From CAVQAH01 sp963784195 (lineage in GTDB: Bacteria; Acidobacteriota; Vicinamibacteria; Vicinamibacterales; 2-12-FULL-66-21): a stretch of 64,000 nucleotides of DNA. The stretch lies in assembly GCA_963784195.1 (NCBI GenBank), contig CAWARA010000009.1, forward strand, positions 1 to 64,000, given 5' to 3'. The position numbers and the translations under genes were made by a program. The notes beneath the pieces are model-generated. The model made no database searches. It saw only the letters and a list, made by a program, of their open reading frames with translations, and had not been told where the DNA came from. Positions 49,477 to 60,131 of this stretch are shown piece after piece; the stretch's first letter is position 1; every line of letters begins with the position of its first letter.

Positions 49477-49711
49477 TGCATCAACCTCCTGACATTCGGG
49501 CCGTCGGCAGCCCCTTCCCTTCGACAGCGCGGATAAGCTGCTGTCTGCTCGCGATTCTCGACAGGTGGGCGGGGAATGGCAAGCGAAAACGACCAGCACC
49601 ACGTCTGGGGACCCTGACTCCAACTTCGATAAGTCGTTCTCATCACGCCATAAGACGGTCCGTTGATAGGCTCCCCCTCATCGCTCGAAGGTCGGATGAA
49701 GGAACTAGCGA

Positions 49712-50827
49712 ATGGAAGACCCCGCGAAATCGAAGCGGCTACGGTTTGTCGCCACGTGTGCGGCGGGTCTCCCCGCGTTGTGGCTCGCCCTTTTCTTGCT
49801 CGCCCTCCCATTCCCTGGCGGTCATCCGTCTTTGCCTTCTCTCGTGGCCATGGTCCCTGCGAGCCTGTCGCTCGCCGGCCGCGTGGTGTGGTCCCTGACG
49901 GGCGACCCGGGTGCCTCCTCAATCAGCCTGCCCCTGCTCGGTCTGGCAACGCTCGTCGAGCTGGCCTTTGTGGGTGCCGTGGCCGGCGTGGCAGCGCGAC
50001 GTCTGTTCGATGGTCATTTCCCAGGCCAGTCTGCCTGGCTTGGTTCTTTCCTCATCTACGTGGCGTGTCACATTTTCAGTAGTGCACTCGTCACATCCAG
50101 ACCTGCAACCAGTGCAATCCTGTCAGTTGGTTCGACCGGCTTGAGGCACGAAGTGCTCAAGCGAATTGCGAACAGTGGCGACCGACGCTATCGAGAGACT
50201 CTGCTTTCGGCGCTCGAGAAAGGCTCCGAGCCTGATGTAGATGAAGACGTCATCGCGACTCTTACGGTGCTCGAGGACGGCGGGTTCTGGCACAGTTACT
50301 TGACGTCTTCTCGGGGCTCGCGCTGGGGAATCAGCGCGAGGGCGAAGGTGCTCTGCGACATCTCGAACAAGAGCCTCTACCTTCGACAGGCACCCGGCGT
50401 CGACTTCGCGTTGCTCACCGCGTCGTTCGCGAGTCTCAACAGGATGATGTTCGATCGCATGGTGGCGGCGCTTCCGGATCGCCCTGAGCTCTTGCCTCCG
50501 GTTTTCGGAATCGCGCTCAACAATCCCAAGCTGGGTCGTGGCTTGGTCGATCAACTGTTCGAACTGCTGCAACGTCCGTCAATTGCGAAGTGCGTGCGCT
50601 TGGGGATGTCCTTCCGGAATGAGTGGAGCGATGCATCGCATCCGAAGCACCGCCTGTACGAGCTCGCCAATGCCACCTGTCAGGACTTTACGAAGGCCGA
50701 CATCGAGTCCTGGCTGTCGCACTACGAATCACCGGAAGAAGCGGGACCATCGCCGCTCAATGCCACCGGGTTGTGCCAGTTCGTCATTAACACTGAAGGC
50801 ATGGACAGGAGGGGGCGCCCTCGTTGA
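49712..50827 (+). CDS. Integral membrane protein of unknown function, 371 aa
   Basis: The first 130 residues hold three or four transmembrane helices (FVATCAAGLPALWLALFLLA, LPLLGLATLVELAFVGAVAG, AWLGSFLIYVACHIFSSAL). The remaining 240 residues are soluble and helical, without a recognised motif. It is divergent from the lanthipeptide precursor, 235 bases apart. A role in immunity or export would be a guess from position only. Confidence 0.6.
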   Translation: MEDPAKSKRLRFVATCAAGLPALWLALFLLALPFPGGHPSLPSLVAMVPASLSLAGRVVWSLTGDPGASSISLPLLGLATLVELAFVGAVAGVAARRLFDGHFPGQSAWLGSFLIYVACHIFSSALVTSRPATSAILSVGSTGLRHEVLKRIANSGDRRYRETLLSALEKGSEPDVDEDVIATLTVLEDGGFWHSYLTSSRGSRWGISARAKVLCDISNKSLYLRQAPGVDFALLTASFASLNRMMFDRMVAALPDRPELLPPVFGIALNNPKLGRGLVDQLFELLQRPSIAKCVRLGMSFRNEWSDASHPKHRLYELANATCQDFTKADIESWLSHYESPEEAGPSPLNATGLCQFVINTEGMDRRGRPR

Positions 50828-50839
50828 ACACTGGAGCGC

Positions 50840-51298
50840 TCATTCCTTGTAGTAGCCGACTCCGCAGTTTTGACCCGAGACCTTCGTATAGAAGGTACGT
50901 TTCTCGAGTGGCTTTTCGGAGCCGGGCCGAGGCCACCAATAGCTCACCTCGCTGATCTTTCCTTCAGTGGCGGTCTTCATGATTTCCTGCCCCAGCGGAT
51001 AGCCCTTCTTGCCGACGATGTCCTGCAGGTGTTCACCCTTCAAGTAGGGATGCGCAGTGAGAACGCCGTCCGAGGCGTTGGCGCAGAATACATAGAGATC
51101 ACGGTCCTTGAAACCGCCCTCGCCCTTGTTGAACATCTCGAGGGCTTTCTCCTTGTTCTCTTTCACCGCGGCAACTGCTTTCTCCAACATGGCCTTGGCT
51201 TCTTTTTCGGTGCCAAATTGAGCTTGAGCTTCTGAGGTTGGAGTGAGAAGAACCAGGATTGCGGCCTGTCCGACGGCGACTGCTAGATTGCGCATCAT
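50840..51298 (-). CDS. Secreted single cache-domain protein, 152 aa
   Basis: The ATG at 51298 has GGAGAGAG upstream. After a signal peptide (VAVGQAAILVLLTPTSEA) the sequence has the cache-2 pattern: a helix EAKAMLEKAVAAVKENKEKA, then FNKGEGGFKDRDLYVFCAN, HPYLKGEHLQDIVGKKG, and YWWPRPGSEKPLEKRTFYTK. Cache domains bind small ligands outside the cell. Here no kinase or chemoreceptor part is attached, so it may act as a free periplasmic binding protein. Confidence 0.85.
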   Translation of the reverse strand: MMRNLAVAVGQAAILVLLTPTSEAQAQFGTEKEAKAMLEKAVAAVKENKEKALEMFNKGEGGFKDRDLYVFCANASDGVLTAHPYLKGEHLQDIVGKKGYPLGQEIMKTATEGKISEVSYWWPRPGSEKPLEKRTFYTKVSGQNCGVGYYKE

Positions 51299-51459
51299 GA
51301 CTCTCTCCTTGGGTTCAGCAAACAGCGGCTCCAAGCGTTGGGCATACAGAGATCTGCGGCCCGTCCGGGTTGAAAGGAAAGAGTCACCTGCATCTGATCG
51401 CCTCCTCGGCGGTTTGCCCTTTTCTGGCGAGGTTTCGGCGGTATCCGAGCGGTTGGTGT

Positions 51460-52434
51460 TCAGTAGACGTCCAGGTCTCGGCCAACGACCACACGTCCCG
51501 AATAGCGGGACATTTCACGCAGCAACGCAGCCGGCGTCGATCGCTCGGAGTCGACGGATGGCCGGAGTGACAACGAAGCATGATAGAGAATCAGCAGGCG
51601 CGGCTTGGCCTTCGTGGCCAGCTCGGTGAGCTGCGTCGTCGTCGTGTGATGCCGCGCGGCGTAGGCATGGAAGTCGGGGCGCCTTGCCAGCCAGTCGTGC
51701 GTCAGTACCTCATGAATCAACACGTCGCAGCCGCGGCACGCATCGATCGTCGCCGATGTCGGGTTGGTGTCGCCTGAGATGACAATGCTGCGGTCAGGCG
51801 TGTCGAACCGATAGCCGTAGCTCTCCATCGTATGCTTCGTCGGGAAAGCCGTCACGGTGACGTTGGCATCCTTGTAGACGACACCCGCATCGATTTCATG
51901 AGCGTTCACCGCGTGGCCTTCCGGAAACGCCCCCACCGTGTACAACCCGCGGTCCTTTATCCGCGCCTCGAAGTCGGCTCGGTACGCTTCGAGAACATGG
52001 TTGGTCATTCCCTTGATTCCGCTGGGACCGTACACCTCCAGAGGGACGCGGCGTCCGAGCACCCATGGTGTGAGAATCAGATCCGGGTATCCAACAGTAT
52101 GGTCGGAATGCAGGTGCGTCACGAAGACCACTCGCAGCTTGACCGGATCTAACGCGGCAACTCCTCTGTCGACGACCGCCGACTTCGCGCGGCGCACGAC
52201 TCCTGCTCCAAAGTCCACCAGGTACGCTGTGCCATTGACGACGACTGCCGTCGCCGGTCCCGAGCGGTCTGGATCCGCTGGTGGAGTTCCAGTACCCAAC
52301 AGCACGACTTCTGTGCGAGTCGGTACCGCCGACGACAGCTGCTGCGAGTCAGCGGACATCGTCGCGAGAAGGACGACCGACAGAGCTACCACGGCGCATG
52401 GATTGCCTGGCGGATTCGAGATAACCCTGATCAT
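51460..52434 (-). CDS. Secreted metallo-beta-lactamase-fold hydrolase, 324 aa
   Basis: A signal peptide (VVALSVVLLATMSADS) precedes an MBL fold: VVLLGTGTPPADPDRSGPAT, the metal motif THLHSDHTVG, SGDTNP and a late LYHASL. The layout resembles the RNase Z/arylsulfatase-like MBL group. It starts 6 bases after the end of the haloperoxidase-like gene, so the two are probably one operon. Exported location argues against tRNA processing; substrate unknown. Confidence 0.85.
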   Translation of the reverse strand: MIRVISNPPGNPCAVVALSVVLLATMSADSQQLSSAVPTRTEVVLLGTGTPPADPDRSGPATAVVVNGTAYLVDFGAGVVRRAKSAVVDRGVAALDPVKLRVVFVTHLHSDHTVGYPDLILTPWVLGRRVPLEVYGPSGIKGMTNHVLEAYRADFEARIKDRGLYTVGAFPEGHAVNAHEIDAGVVYKDANVTVTAFPTKHTMESYGYRFDTPDRSIVISGDTNPTSATIDACRGCDVLIHEVLTHDWLARRPDFHAYAARHHTTTTQLTELATKAKPRLLILYHASLSLRPSVDSERSTPAALLREMSRYSGRVVVGRDLDVY

Positions 52435-52440
52435 GGTGCG

Positions 52441-53737
52441 TCAATCGTCCCAGCGGCCGCGCGGGGCCATGAAGTTTGCGAAGACGAACTCGGCGACCGA
52501 GCGTCCCAGCCTGTTGACCGGCTTCCTGGTCGAACCGGTAATGAATACCGCCGTAGATGCGAGCCAGCGCCTCTTCCTCGGCGGCCGCCCAGAAACCCTC
52601 GAACTGCCGCGTGACATCGGGCAGCTCGCCGGACCCCTTCCAGGTTACGGCGACCGGCATGTCGTTGGTCCCGCACGCCAGTTGGAGCGCGCGCGCCGCG
52701 CTTGCCCCGATCGTCGCCAGGTTGCCGGCGTACGCGGGATATGGAGGCGTCGGAATCAGGGGCAGCCACGAAGGATCCGGGTCGGTCGCAGCGTTCAAAT
52801 CCGTGTCGGCCGCGCGAATCGCGGTGACCGGCCTCCAGACGCCGTAGACGAACTTGCTCGCCTGAGTGGTCTGGAGGGCATCGTGGATCGAGACATTCAC
52901 GAGCACGAACATGCGGGCGGCCTCGACGAGCGACAGGTTACGCGCCTCGACTACGTCGCGAGCCACGTTGTTCCATACCGAGAAGAAGCCCGTCGTGGTG
53001 TCGACGCCCGACCAGAGTCGCGCGATGGTCGTCTGCTCGTCGGTCCGCGCGGCGCTGTCGAATTTGCCCAGGAGCTTCACCTCGTTGAGGTCGGCAGCGT
53101 ACCGCGCGCTCGTGAGCGACGGCGGCGGCGACGGCAGAAACTGCGTCGCCGAGAGCACCGCCATCGGCGCCGCATGCTGGAGATGCGTAAACGTGGCGGC
53201 TGCGTTAGCCGGAGGAGTCGGTTGCCACCGTCCCGGGAGGAGCGGCTCGGAGTACGGCGGAAACGGCGAGACAATCCAGCCATCGTTCTGGCGCCACGCG
53301 AGAATCTCTTTCGCGACGCGGGCGCCAATCTCTGCTCCGCGGCGGACGAAGCCAGAGGGGCTGTCCCCGAGATTAGCGGCGAGCGCCGCGTCGTAGGTGT
53401 CGGCCGCGGACTTATTGAGGGCGACGAGCACATCGTGGGCGGCCTGCGCGGCCGCCGCGTCCGGCGATCCGCCGGCGAGGGGCCGCAGTCGGACGCGATA
53501 CGGCTCGAACTCGCGCTCGATTCCATTGATCGCGTCGAACATCGCGATGTGCATCATCGCGTAAAAGCGGGGCGTCAGCGGATTACCCGGCGCGGCGAGG
53601 GTGTCTTGAAGAAGCTGGTTCCATTCCAGCACGACGGCCGGGCTCGAATGTTTCGCTCCGGCCTCGAATCCGGTCGCCACCAGCATGGCGAAGACCAGCG
53701 TGATGCCGAGTATCCTCTGTATGGTGCGCGTGGCCAT
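52441..53737 (-). CDS. Vanadium haloperoxidase/PAP2-like secreted protein, one frameshift
   Basis: A signal peptide (ILGITLVFAMLVATGFEAGA) is followed by the helical fold of this family: FYAMMHIAMFDAINGIE, the K..RP element in KFVYGVWRPVTAIR, and GGIHYRFDQEAG with the terminal His. The usual SGH motif is replaced by TPPYPAYAGNLATIGA, so the middle catalytic site is altered. The last 25 residues continue in another frame from about 52520 (RLGRSVAEFVFANFMAPRG), giving a normal end at 52441. It is the first gene of an operon with the MBL hydrolase. The activity may be phosphatase-like or lost. Confidence 0.78.
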
Positions 53738-53836
53738 GTTCGTTTCTCCTGAATGAAACGTTTCTCCTACTAGGAAAGGCGCCAGCCGGTGTCGAAAGTG
53801 CTAACCTGACTTACTGGACACGCGGTTCGACCTCGG

Positions 53837-54432
53837 ATGAGTCCTGCTGGGAATGTGACGGAGTTGCTCGTCGCGTGGGGCCGCGGCGACCAGGAGCGCG
53901 CTCGGCGTGCTGGCGCCGCTCGTCCAGGAGGAGCTGCATCGTCTCGCCGCGCGCTGCATGGCGGGCGAGCGGCCGGGACACATCCTCCAGGCGACTGCGC
54001 TCGTCAATGAGGCCTATCTGCGGCTGGTGGAGTGGAAGAGCGTCCGCTGGCAGAATCGCGCGCACTTCTTCGCCATGGCCGCGCAGATCATGCGCCACAT
54101 CCTTGTCGACAAGGCCCGGGCGCGCGCCCGTGCCAAGCGCGGCGGCGCGCCGCTTCACGTGTCGCTCTCGGAAGCGGAACAGGTGCCGCTCGGCAAGAGC
54201 GTCGATCTCGTGGCGCTGGACGACGCGCTCAAAAGCCTCGAGGGCGCTCCACGCGCGCCAGAGCCGCGTTGTCGAGCTGCGCTTCTTTGGCGGGCTGGAC
54301 CTCGAGGAAACCGCGCACGTCCTCGGCGTGTCGGTAGGAACCGTAAGACGAGACTGGAGCCTGGCGCGGGCCTGGCTGTATCGCGAACTCCACCCCGCCA
54401 CGAAAAACCGCGTGGTAGAGAACACGGACTGA
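53837..54432 (+). CDS. ECF-type sigma factor, two frameshifts
   Basis: The ATG at 53837 begins MSPAGNVTELLVAWGRGDQE. The frame then changes near 53900 to give LAPLVQEELHRLAARCMAGE, the sigma-2 region with VNEAYLRLVEW and NRAHFFAMAAQIMRHILVDK. It changes again near 54245 to give ARQSRVVELRFFGGL, LEETAHVLGVSVGTVRRDW and ARAWLYREL (sigma-4). About 198 residues when joined, a typical acidobacterial ECF factor. It is followed after 10 bases by a kinase gene. Conservation across both breaks suggests indel errors or recent damage. Confidence 0.8.
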
Positions 54433-54442
54433 GCGGCCGCGG

Positions 54443-57400
54443 ATGACCCCGGAGAGATACGAAAAGGTCGCGCATCTGTATCACGCGGCACTGGACCTGC
54501 CGTGCGAGCGGCGGTCCACATTCCTTGCCGGCGCCTGCACCGGCGACGAGTTGCTGCGGACTGAGGTGGAATCACTGCTCGCCGCAAACGAGGCCGCCGG
54601 CGATTTCATCCTCACGCTCGGCGATGAGCGTGGAGGCCCAATCGATAGCCCGCGAAGAGGACGCTGGATTGCTCGCGGGCCGCGTCGGCGCCTACGACAT
54701 CGTCTCGCTCATCGGCCGGGGCGGGATGGGCGAGGTGTACGAGGCGCACGACACGCGGCTTGGCCGCAAGGTGGCCTTGAAGCTGCTTCGGCCCGCGCTC
54801 ACGGGCAACCCCGACGCCGTTCGTCGTTTCGAGCAGGAGGCGCGCGCCGCCTCATCGCTCAACCACCCGAATATCGTCACGATCTACGAGATCGGTGACA
54901 TGGACGGCCGGCGCTTCCTGGCTCTGGAGCTGGTGCAGGGCCAGTCGCTCTCGGCGCTCGTCGGCCACCGCGTCGGACTCGACGCGGTCGCGCGCATGGG
55001 CGCGCAGCTCGCCAGGGCGCTTTCCGTCGCGCACGCCGCCGGCATCGTTCATCGCGACATCAAACCTGAGAACATCATGGTGCGTGCCGATGGTTACGTG
55101 AAGCTCCTCGACTTCGGTCTGGCGCGTCTCGTCCCACAGCCGGCCGCGACACGGCTCCCCGACGACGCGGCCACCCAGGTGCGCACGATTCTCGGCACGC
55201 CACGCTACATGTCGCCCGAGCAGGCCCGCGGCGAAACGGTCACGGGCGCCGAGCGACGTGTTCTCGCTCGGCGTGGTGCTCTTCGAACTCGCCTCGGGCG
55301 CTCACCCCTTCGAGGCGGGATCGACGCGCCCCCCGTTTTCGATCACGCCCAACGCCGCGTCGTTCCCGCGACCACGCATACCGGACATGCCAGCGCTCGA
55401 GCGACTCCTCCTCCGGATGCTCGAGACGCTCGAAGCGGCGCGGCCGAGCGTGGACGACGTCGCGGCGGAGCTGACGAGGCTGGCGGTTGCCGCTTCGCAG
55501 CCCATCGAACTGGGCGCACTGACAGCCGGGGGTGCGCCGCGCGATCACAAACTTCCGCCGCAGCGCACGCCGTTCATTGGACGGGCCGCCGAAGTCGCCG
55601 AGCTGAAAGAACGGTTGCTGGATCCCGGAGTTCGGCTGCTGACTCTCACGGGGCCGGGCGGCACGGGGAAGACGCGACTGGCCATCCAGGTCGCCGCCGA
55701 TCTCGTCGCCGTGCTTCGAGGGCGGCGTGTCGTTCGTCGACCTGGCGCCGATCACCGAGCCGAATCTTGTCGCGTCGACGGTGGCGCGCGCGCTTGGGGT
55801 GTCCGAGAGCAGCGGGCGCGCGGTCGTGAGCATTCTGGGCGAGCATCTGAATGCGCGCGGACCCACACTTCTGATCATGGACAATTTCGAGCAGGTCTCC
55901 GACGCCGCCGCGATCGTACGAGAGCTGCTCGACGCGAGCCCCGGACTCACCGTGCTCGCGACCAGCCGTCACGCGCTTCGCATCTACGGCGAGCAGGAGT
56001 TGTCGGTCTCGCCGCTTCCGCTTCCGGAGCCTGGTCCCGCGCCATCACCGGCTGCATTGATCGAGTGCGCGTCTGTGGCGTTGTTCGTTCAGCGGGCAGC
56101 GGCCGTGCGGCCCGGCTTCACGCTCACCGTCAGGAACGCGCAGGCCGTGGTCGGGATCTGCCGGCAGTCGGACGGGCTTCCGCTGGCCATCGAGCTCGCC
56201 GCGGCGCGCGTCAAGATCCTGCCGCCGAACGAGCTGCATGCGCGTCTGGAACGCCGACTCGAGGTCCTCACCGGCGGAGCGCGAGACCTTCCGGAGCGCC
56301 AGCAAACGCTCCGCCGCACGATTACCTGGAGCTACGACCTGCTCACACCAGCAGAGCAGAAGCTGTTCCGACGACTGTCGGTGTTCGCCGGCGGCTGCAC
56401 GCTGGAAGCCGTGGAGGCGGTCTGCAACACGCGGGAGGACCTCGGCGTCGACGTCCTGGAGGGTGTGGCCTCGCTCGTCGACAACAGCCTGCTCGTCCGG
56501 CCGGTAGCGGACGACTCCGTGCCGCGATTCTTCATGCTCGAGACATTCCGCGAGTACGCGCGGGAGCGGTTGCATGCAGAGCGAGGACGCGGACGAGACC
56601 GCGCGTGCGCACGCCGCCTACGTGCTCGTGCTCGCCGAGGAAGTCCCGCTTGCACTAAACCCACCGGAGCGTGAGCCCTGGCTGCGCACGTGCGACGCGG
56701 AGCAGGACAACATTCGGACGGCTTTTCACTTTCTGATCGGCAGCCGGAACGTGGAGTGGGCCCTCCGCCTCGCGGCGGCGCTGTTCAGGTTCTGGGAACA
56801 ATGTGAGCACGTGACGGAGGGTCGGGAGACGCTCGCCCGCGTGCTCGCCATGCCCGGCGCAGACCAACCGACCCCCCTGCGTGCCCGCGCTCTGTACGGC
56901 GCGTCGGTGCTCGCCGACGTTCAGGGAGATCTCACCACCGCCGAAGCGTGCAGCCACGAGGCGTGCGAGATCTATCGCCGGTTCGGCGATGCCAGGGGCG
57001 TCGCGACGACGATGACCGCCATGGCGTGGCAGGCGCAGCACGGCGGACGCTATGCCGAGGCCACCGGTGCTACATGCAGAGACGGTGTCGCTGTGGCAGG
57101 AGTTGGGCGACACGACCGCAGTGGATCTGGCGCGGTTCAACATGGCGAACGCGGCGAGAGTTCAGGGCGATGTCACCCTCGCCCGCGGCACCCTCGATTC
57201 TCTCCTCACGTCCTCAGAGGCACGCCACGATCTTCGCGCCGTAGCGTCCGCGCTGAACGGCCTCGGCGATCTCGCGGCGGATCAAGCCGACTATGAGGGC
57301 GCGCGTCGCTACCAGCACCGCAGTCTGGCAGCCTTCCGGCAGATCGACGATCGCTGGGGTGTCGCACAAGTGCTGACCGACGTGGCGGACGTCGATCTCT

Positions 57401-57786
57401 GCACGGGGAACTATGCCGCCGCGAACAGCGCGCTTCTGGAGGCGTTGGGAATCTTCTGCGAGCTCGGACATCAGCGCGGCGTCGCTCGCCAACTCGAGCG
57501 ACTGTCCTGGTGTGCCGGTTGCGAAGGCCGGGACGAGCCGGCCGTGAGGCTGGCGAGCGCGGCGGCGGCGATACGCCAGCGGATCGGGGCCCCGATCAAG
57601 CCGTCCGAGCGGGCAAGGATCGACGAGACGCTCGCGCACGCACGCGAGCACATCGATCCCGAGGTCTACGCTGTCGCCTGGCGGGACGCGCGCACGGCGA
57701 CGCTCGAATCGATCCTTGAGATGGCGCTGAGCGCAAGACCCGAGGTCGGCCCTACTGATATTGCTGCGGATCGATCAAGTGTCTGA
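54443..57786 (+). pseudogene. Ser/Thr kinase - NB-ARC-like ATPase - TPR fusion, five frameshifts
   Basis: Joined across frames this is about 1110 residues. An N-terminal segment (TPERYEKVAHLYHAALDL) is followed by a kinase domain: GRGGMGEVYEA, VALKLLR, HRDIKPEN, LLDFGLA and MSPEQARGE. Then comes a P-loop ATPase: LTGPGGTGKTRLAIQ, LLIMDNFEQV, LATSRHALRI and GLPLAIELAAARV. A TPR region ends it (ALNGLGDLAADQADYEGARR). Breaks lie near 54630, 55245, 55715, 56575 and 57065. The combination is known from bacterial signalling proteins in which the ATPase/TPR part senses signals. It partners the ECF factor at 53837. Whether the gene is dead or mis-sequenced cannot be told. Confidence 0.78.
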
Positions 57787-58024
57787 CGGCGGAAATCCGG
57801 CTGGCGGGAACGCCCAGCAGGCGCGCGTGTTCGCGAATCGGAGATTCGTCCGGAGCGAGGTACACACAGTAGACTTTCTCGTCCGTCACGTAGCTGTAGA
57901 GCCACTGAATCTCGGGTCCCATCCGCTTCAGGATCTCCAGCGAGCGAATGGACACCTCCCGGATCTCGCTTTCGGTTATCCGCCCGGCTCCAGGCATGTC
58001 CCGCTCGATGACGTAATGCTGCAT
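57752..58024 (-). CDS. DUF4242 family protein, 90 aa
   Basis: From the ATG at 58024 the protein reads MQHYVIERDMPGAGRITESE, then IQWLYSYVTDEKVYCVYLAP and LGVPASRISAVRHLIDP. This is the usual DUF4242 pattern: a small ferredoxin-like fold, one member of which binds nickel. No catalytic motif. Its 3' end overlaps the kinase fusion gene convergently by 35 bases. Confidence 0.88.
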   Translation of the reverse strand: MQHYVIERDMPGAGRITESEIREVSIRSLEILKRMGPEIQWLYSYVTDEKVYCVYLAPDESPIREHARLLGVPASRISAVRHLIDPQQYQ

Positions 58025-58172
58025 ACCGTTACGTGCAAAGAATATCACCCAAGGCGGGAAGGAGCGCGGTGGCGACGCAAGGCTGGACAGAATTAGAGAA
58101 CTGAGCGGGGGCAGGAGGAGGGGATTCGAGGAGGGCGCCATGGCGCCCTCCCACGAAATGGTGCCGATGCGC

Positions 58173-58370
58173 CTAGGATTCGCGGACGTTCTCGGCGCGC
58201 GGACCCTTGGGGCCCTGCCCGGTCTGGAACGTCACGGCCTGCCCCTCACGGAGCGAGTCGAACGACTGGCACGCCGACTGATGGAAGAAGTACTCCTGGC
58301 CCGACTCGTCGGCCACGAAGCCGAAGCCCTTGTCCGAGACGATACGCTTGATGGTGCCCTTGGATGTCAT
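58173..58370 (-). CDS. Cold-shock-domain protein, 65 aa
   Basis: The ATG at 58370 follows GGGAG; earlier Met codons would only add a tail. RNP1 (KGFGFV) and RNP2 (YFFHQS) are present, followed by FDSLREGQAVTFQTGQGPKG, giving a complete five-strand OB fold that binds single-stranded RNA/DNA. The 5' leader of about 200 bases before the neighbouring gene could hold a temperature-sensitive structure, but none was identified. Confidence 0.95.
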   Translation of the reverse strand: MTSKGTIKRIVSDKGFGFVADESGQEYFFHQSACQSFDSLREGQAVTFQTGQGPKGPRAENVRES

Positions 58371-58623
58371 ATGCAACTCCCAGTTCATCTGAACTGAAAA
58401 ACGCCTATCGGGCCGAGGCACGGAGAATCCCGCGCCATTGTCTCCGACTCGTCTGCGTGGTCCAGAAGGGGTTCGTGCAGCCCACCTGGAGGGGTGGGCG
58501 AGGCGAATGCAGTTCAGGCTCAGCGTAGAAGCGGCGTGTAGACGAGCCCATAGTGTATCAGGTATTGGTCGCCAGCTTGGCTCTGTCGCTTATTCGATCA
58601 CTTTCATCAGGATGAAGCAACGG

Positions 58624-60039
58624 CTACTCGATCCGATAGAGCTTCTTCTCGGTGCGCAGGAACAGCGTGTTGCCCGAGACGGCCGGCGAGGCGAGCATCA
58701 TCGCGCCGAGGTCGTTCTGCGAGATCTCGTTGTAACTGTCGCCGGCCCCGAGCACGATCGTCACGCCCTCTTCGTCAGGAAAGTAGAGATGCGTCGCCGT
58801 CGCGATCGGCGACGCGGAAAACGTATGGCCGACGCCGCCCACCCGGGCACGATAAATCTCCTTGCCCGTATTGGTCGCCAGCACCAGCATCGTCCCGGTG
58901 TCGTGTACGAGATACACCCGCCCCTGATGCACGAGCGGCGACGGCGTGTACCCGGACGCGCGCGGGTGTGACCAGAGCACGTACTCGTTGCTGGTGGCGG
59001 TTCCGGTCAGCGTGATATCGCCGCGTGCGCCGGCTTTGATCGCAAAGACCGGCCGGGCGGCGTCTCCGTCCTGCGCGCCGGTGCCGACGATCAGCAGGTC
59101 ACCCGCCGCCACCGGCGACGCGAGCGGCATCGACACGCGGGCCACTCGCCAGAGTTCCTTGCCGTCGAGGTCGTAGCTCTGGATGAACCCATGTCCGGTG
59201 GTCACGATTTCGGTACGCACACTGCTCTTCCAGACGAGCGGCGTCGACCACGAGGATGTGCGGTTGAACGTACTTTTCTCGGGGCGCGGGACGCGCCAGA
59301 CGTCAGCGCCGGTACTGGCGTCGAGTGCCGCCAGGTACGACTCGCGCTCGCTGTCCTGCAGCAGGTAGACGCGTCCGGCGTGCGCGACCGGCGACGACCC
59401 GGTGCCGAAGTCGAGATAGATCGGGTGCGGCGGCCAGGTTCTCTTCCAGAGCAGCGTGCCGTCGAGTGAGTAGCAGAACAGGCCGATGTTCAACCCGAAG
59501 GAAACGTACAGCCGCTCACCGTCGGTGAAGGGCGTTTCCGAGGCGTACGTGTTCTTGCGGTGACGGCCGCCGATGGGCAGGCCGTGGTAGGCTTCCCGCT
59601 CCCACCTCAGGGCGCCCGTGCGCGCGTCGAACGCGTAGACCATATAGCGAATCGCGTCGGATTCTTCCGGCAGCTCGTTGTCGCGCGCGCGCAGGCGCTT
59701 GTTCACCTCGGCGTTCGACAGCCCCGCCGCGCGCAGCTCGGCGATGTAGTCGTTGCCATAGATGCCTGGTGTCGGCTGCTTGAACGGCCGTTTGCTGATC
59801 GCCGAGGTCAGATAGACGACGCCACGCGCGACGATCGGGGACGACCACCCCTGGCCAGGGACGTCCACGGCCCACCGCACGCGTTCGGTCGCCGACCATC
59901 GCTCGGGCAGGCTGGCGCCGAGCGCAAGTCCGCTCATGTCCGGGCCGCGAAAGCCGGGCCAATCAGCCGGCGGTGCGTTCGGCACGACGAGCGTGCCGCC
60001 CAGGAGGATCAGGAGGGCGCCAGACGCAACGAACCGCAT
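58624..60039 (-). CDS. PQQ-binding-like beta-propeller protein, secreted, 471 aa
   Basis: A signal peptide (VASGALLILLGGTLVVP) leads into WPGFRGPDMSGLALG, a frequent start of these proteins. Repeated propeller blades follow (VYAFDARTGALRWEREA, YLAALDASTGADVWRVPR, SYDLDGKELWRV). No dehydrogenase catalytic residues or heme site are seen, so it is likely a structural or binding propeller in the periplasm. Monocistronic. Confidence 0.88.
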   Translation of the reverse strand: MRFVASGALLILLGGTLVVPNAPPADWPGFRGPDMSGLALGASLPERWSATERVRWAVDVPGQGWSSPIVARGVVYLTSAISKRPFKQPTPGIYGNDYIAELRAAGLSNAEVNKRLRARDNELPEESDAIRYMVYAFDARTGALRWEREAYHGLPIGGRHRKNTYASETPFTDGERLYVSFGLNIGLFCYSLDGTLLWKRTWPPHPIYLDFGTGSSPVAHAGRVYLLQDSERESYLAALDASTGADVWRVPRPEKSTFNRTSSWSTPLVWKSSVRTEIVTTGHGFIQSYDLDGKELWRVARVSMPLASPVAAGDLLIVGTGAQDGDAARPVFAIKAGARGDITLTGTATSNEYVLWSHPRASGYTPSPLVHQGRVYLVHDTGTMLVLATNTGKEIYRARVGGVGHTFSASPIATATHLYFPDEEGVTIVLGAGDSYNEISQNDLGAMMLASPAVSGNTLFLRTEKKLYRIE

Positions 60040-60131
60040 CGACGGGATCTTACTCGACCGCGTCTACAGGATGGCTGCGTCGTAGGTCGCTATTGCGGGA
60101 CCCTGAATCAGCCTTATCGTTCCGGGAAATC

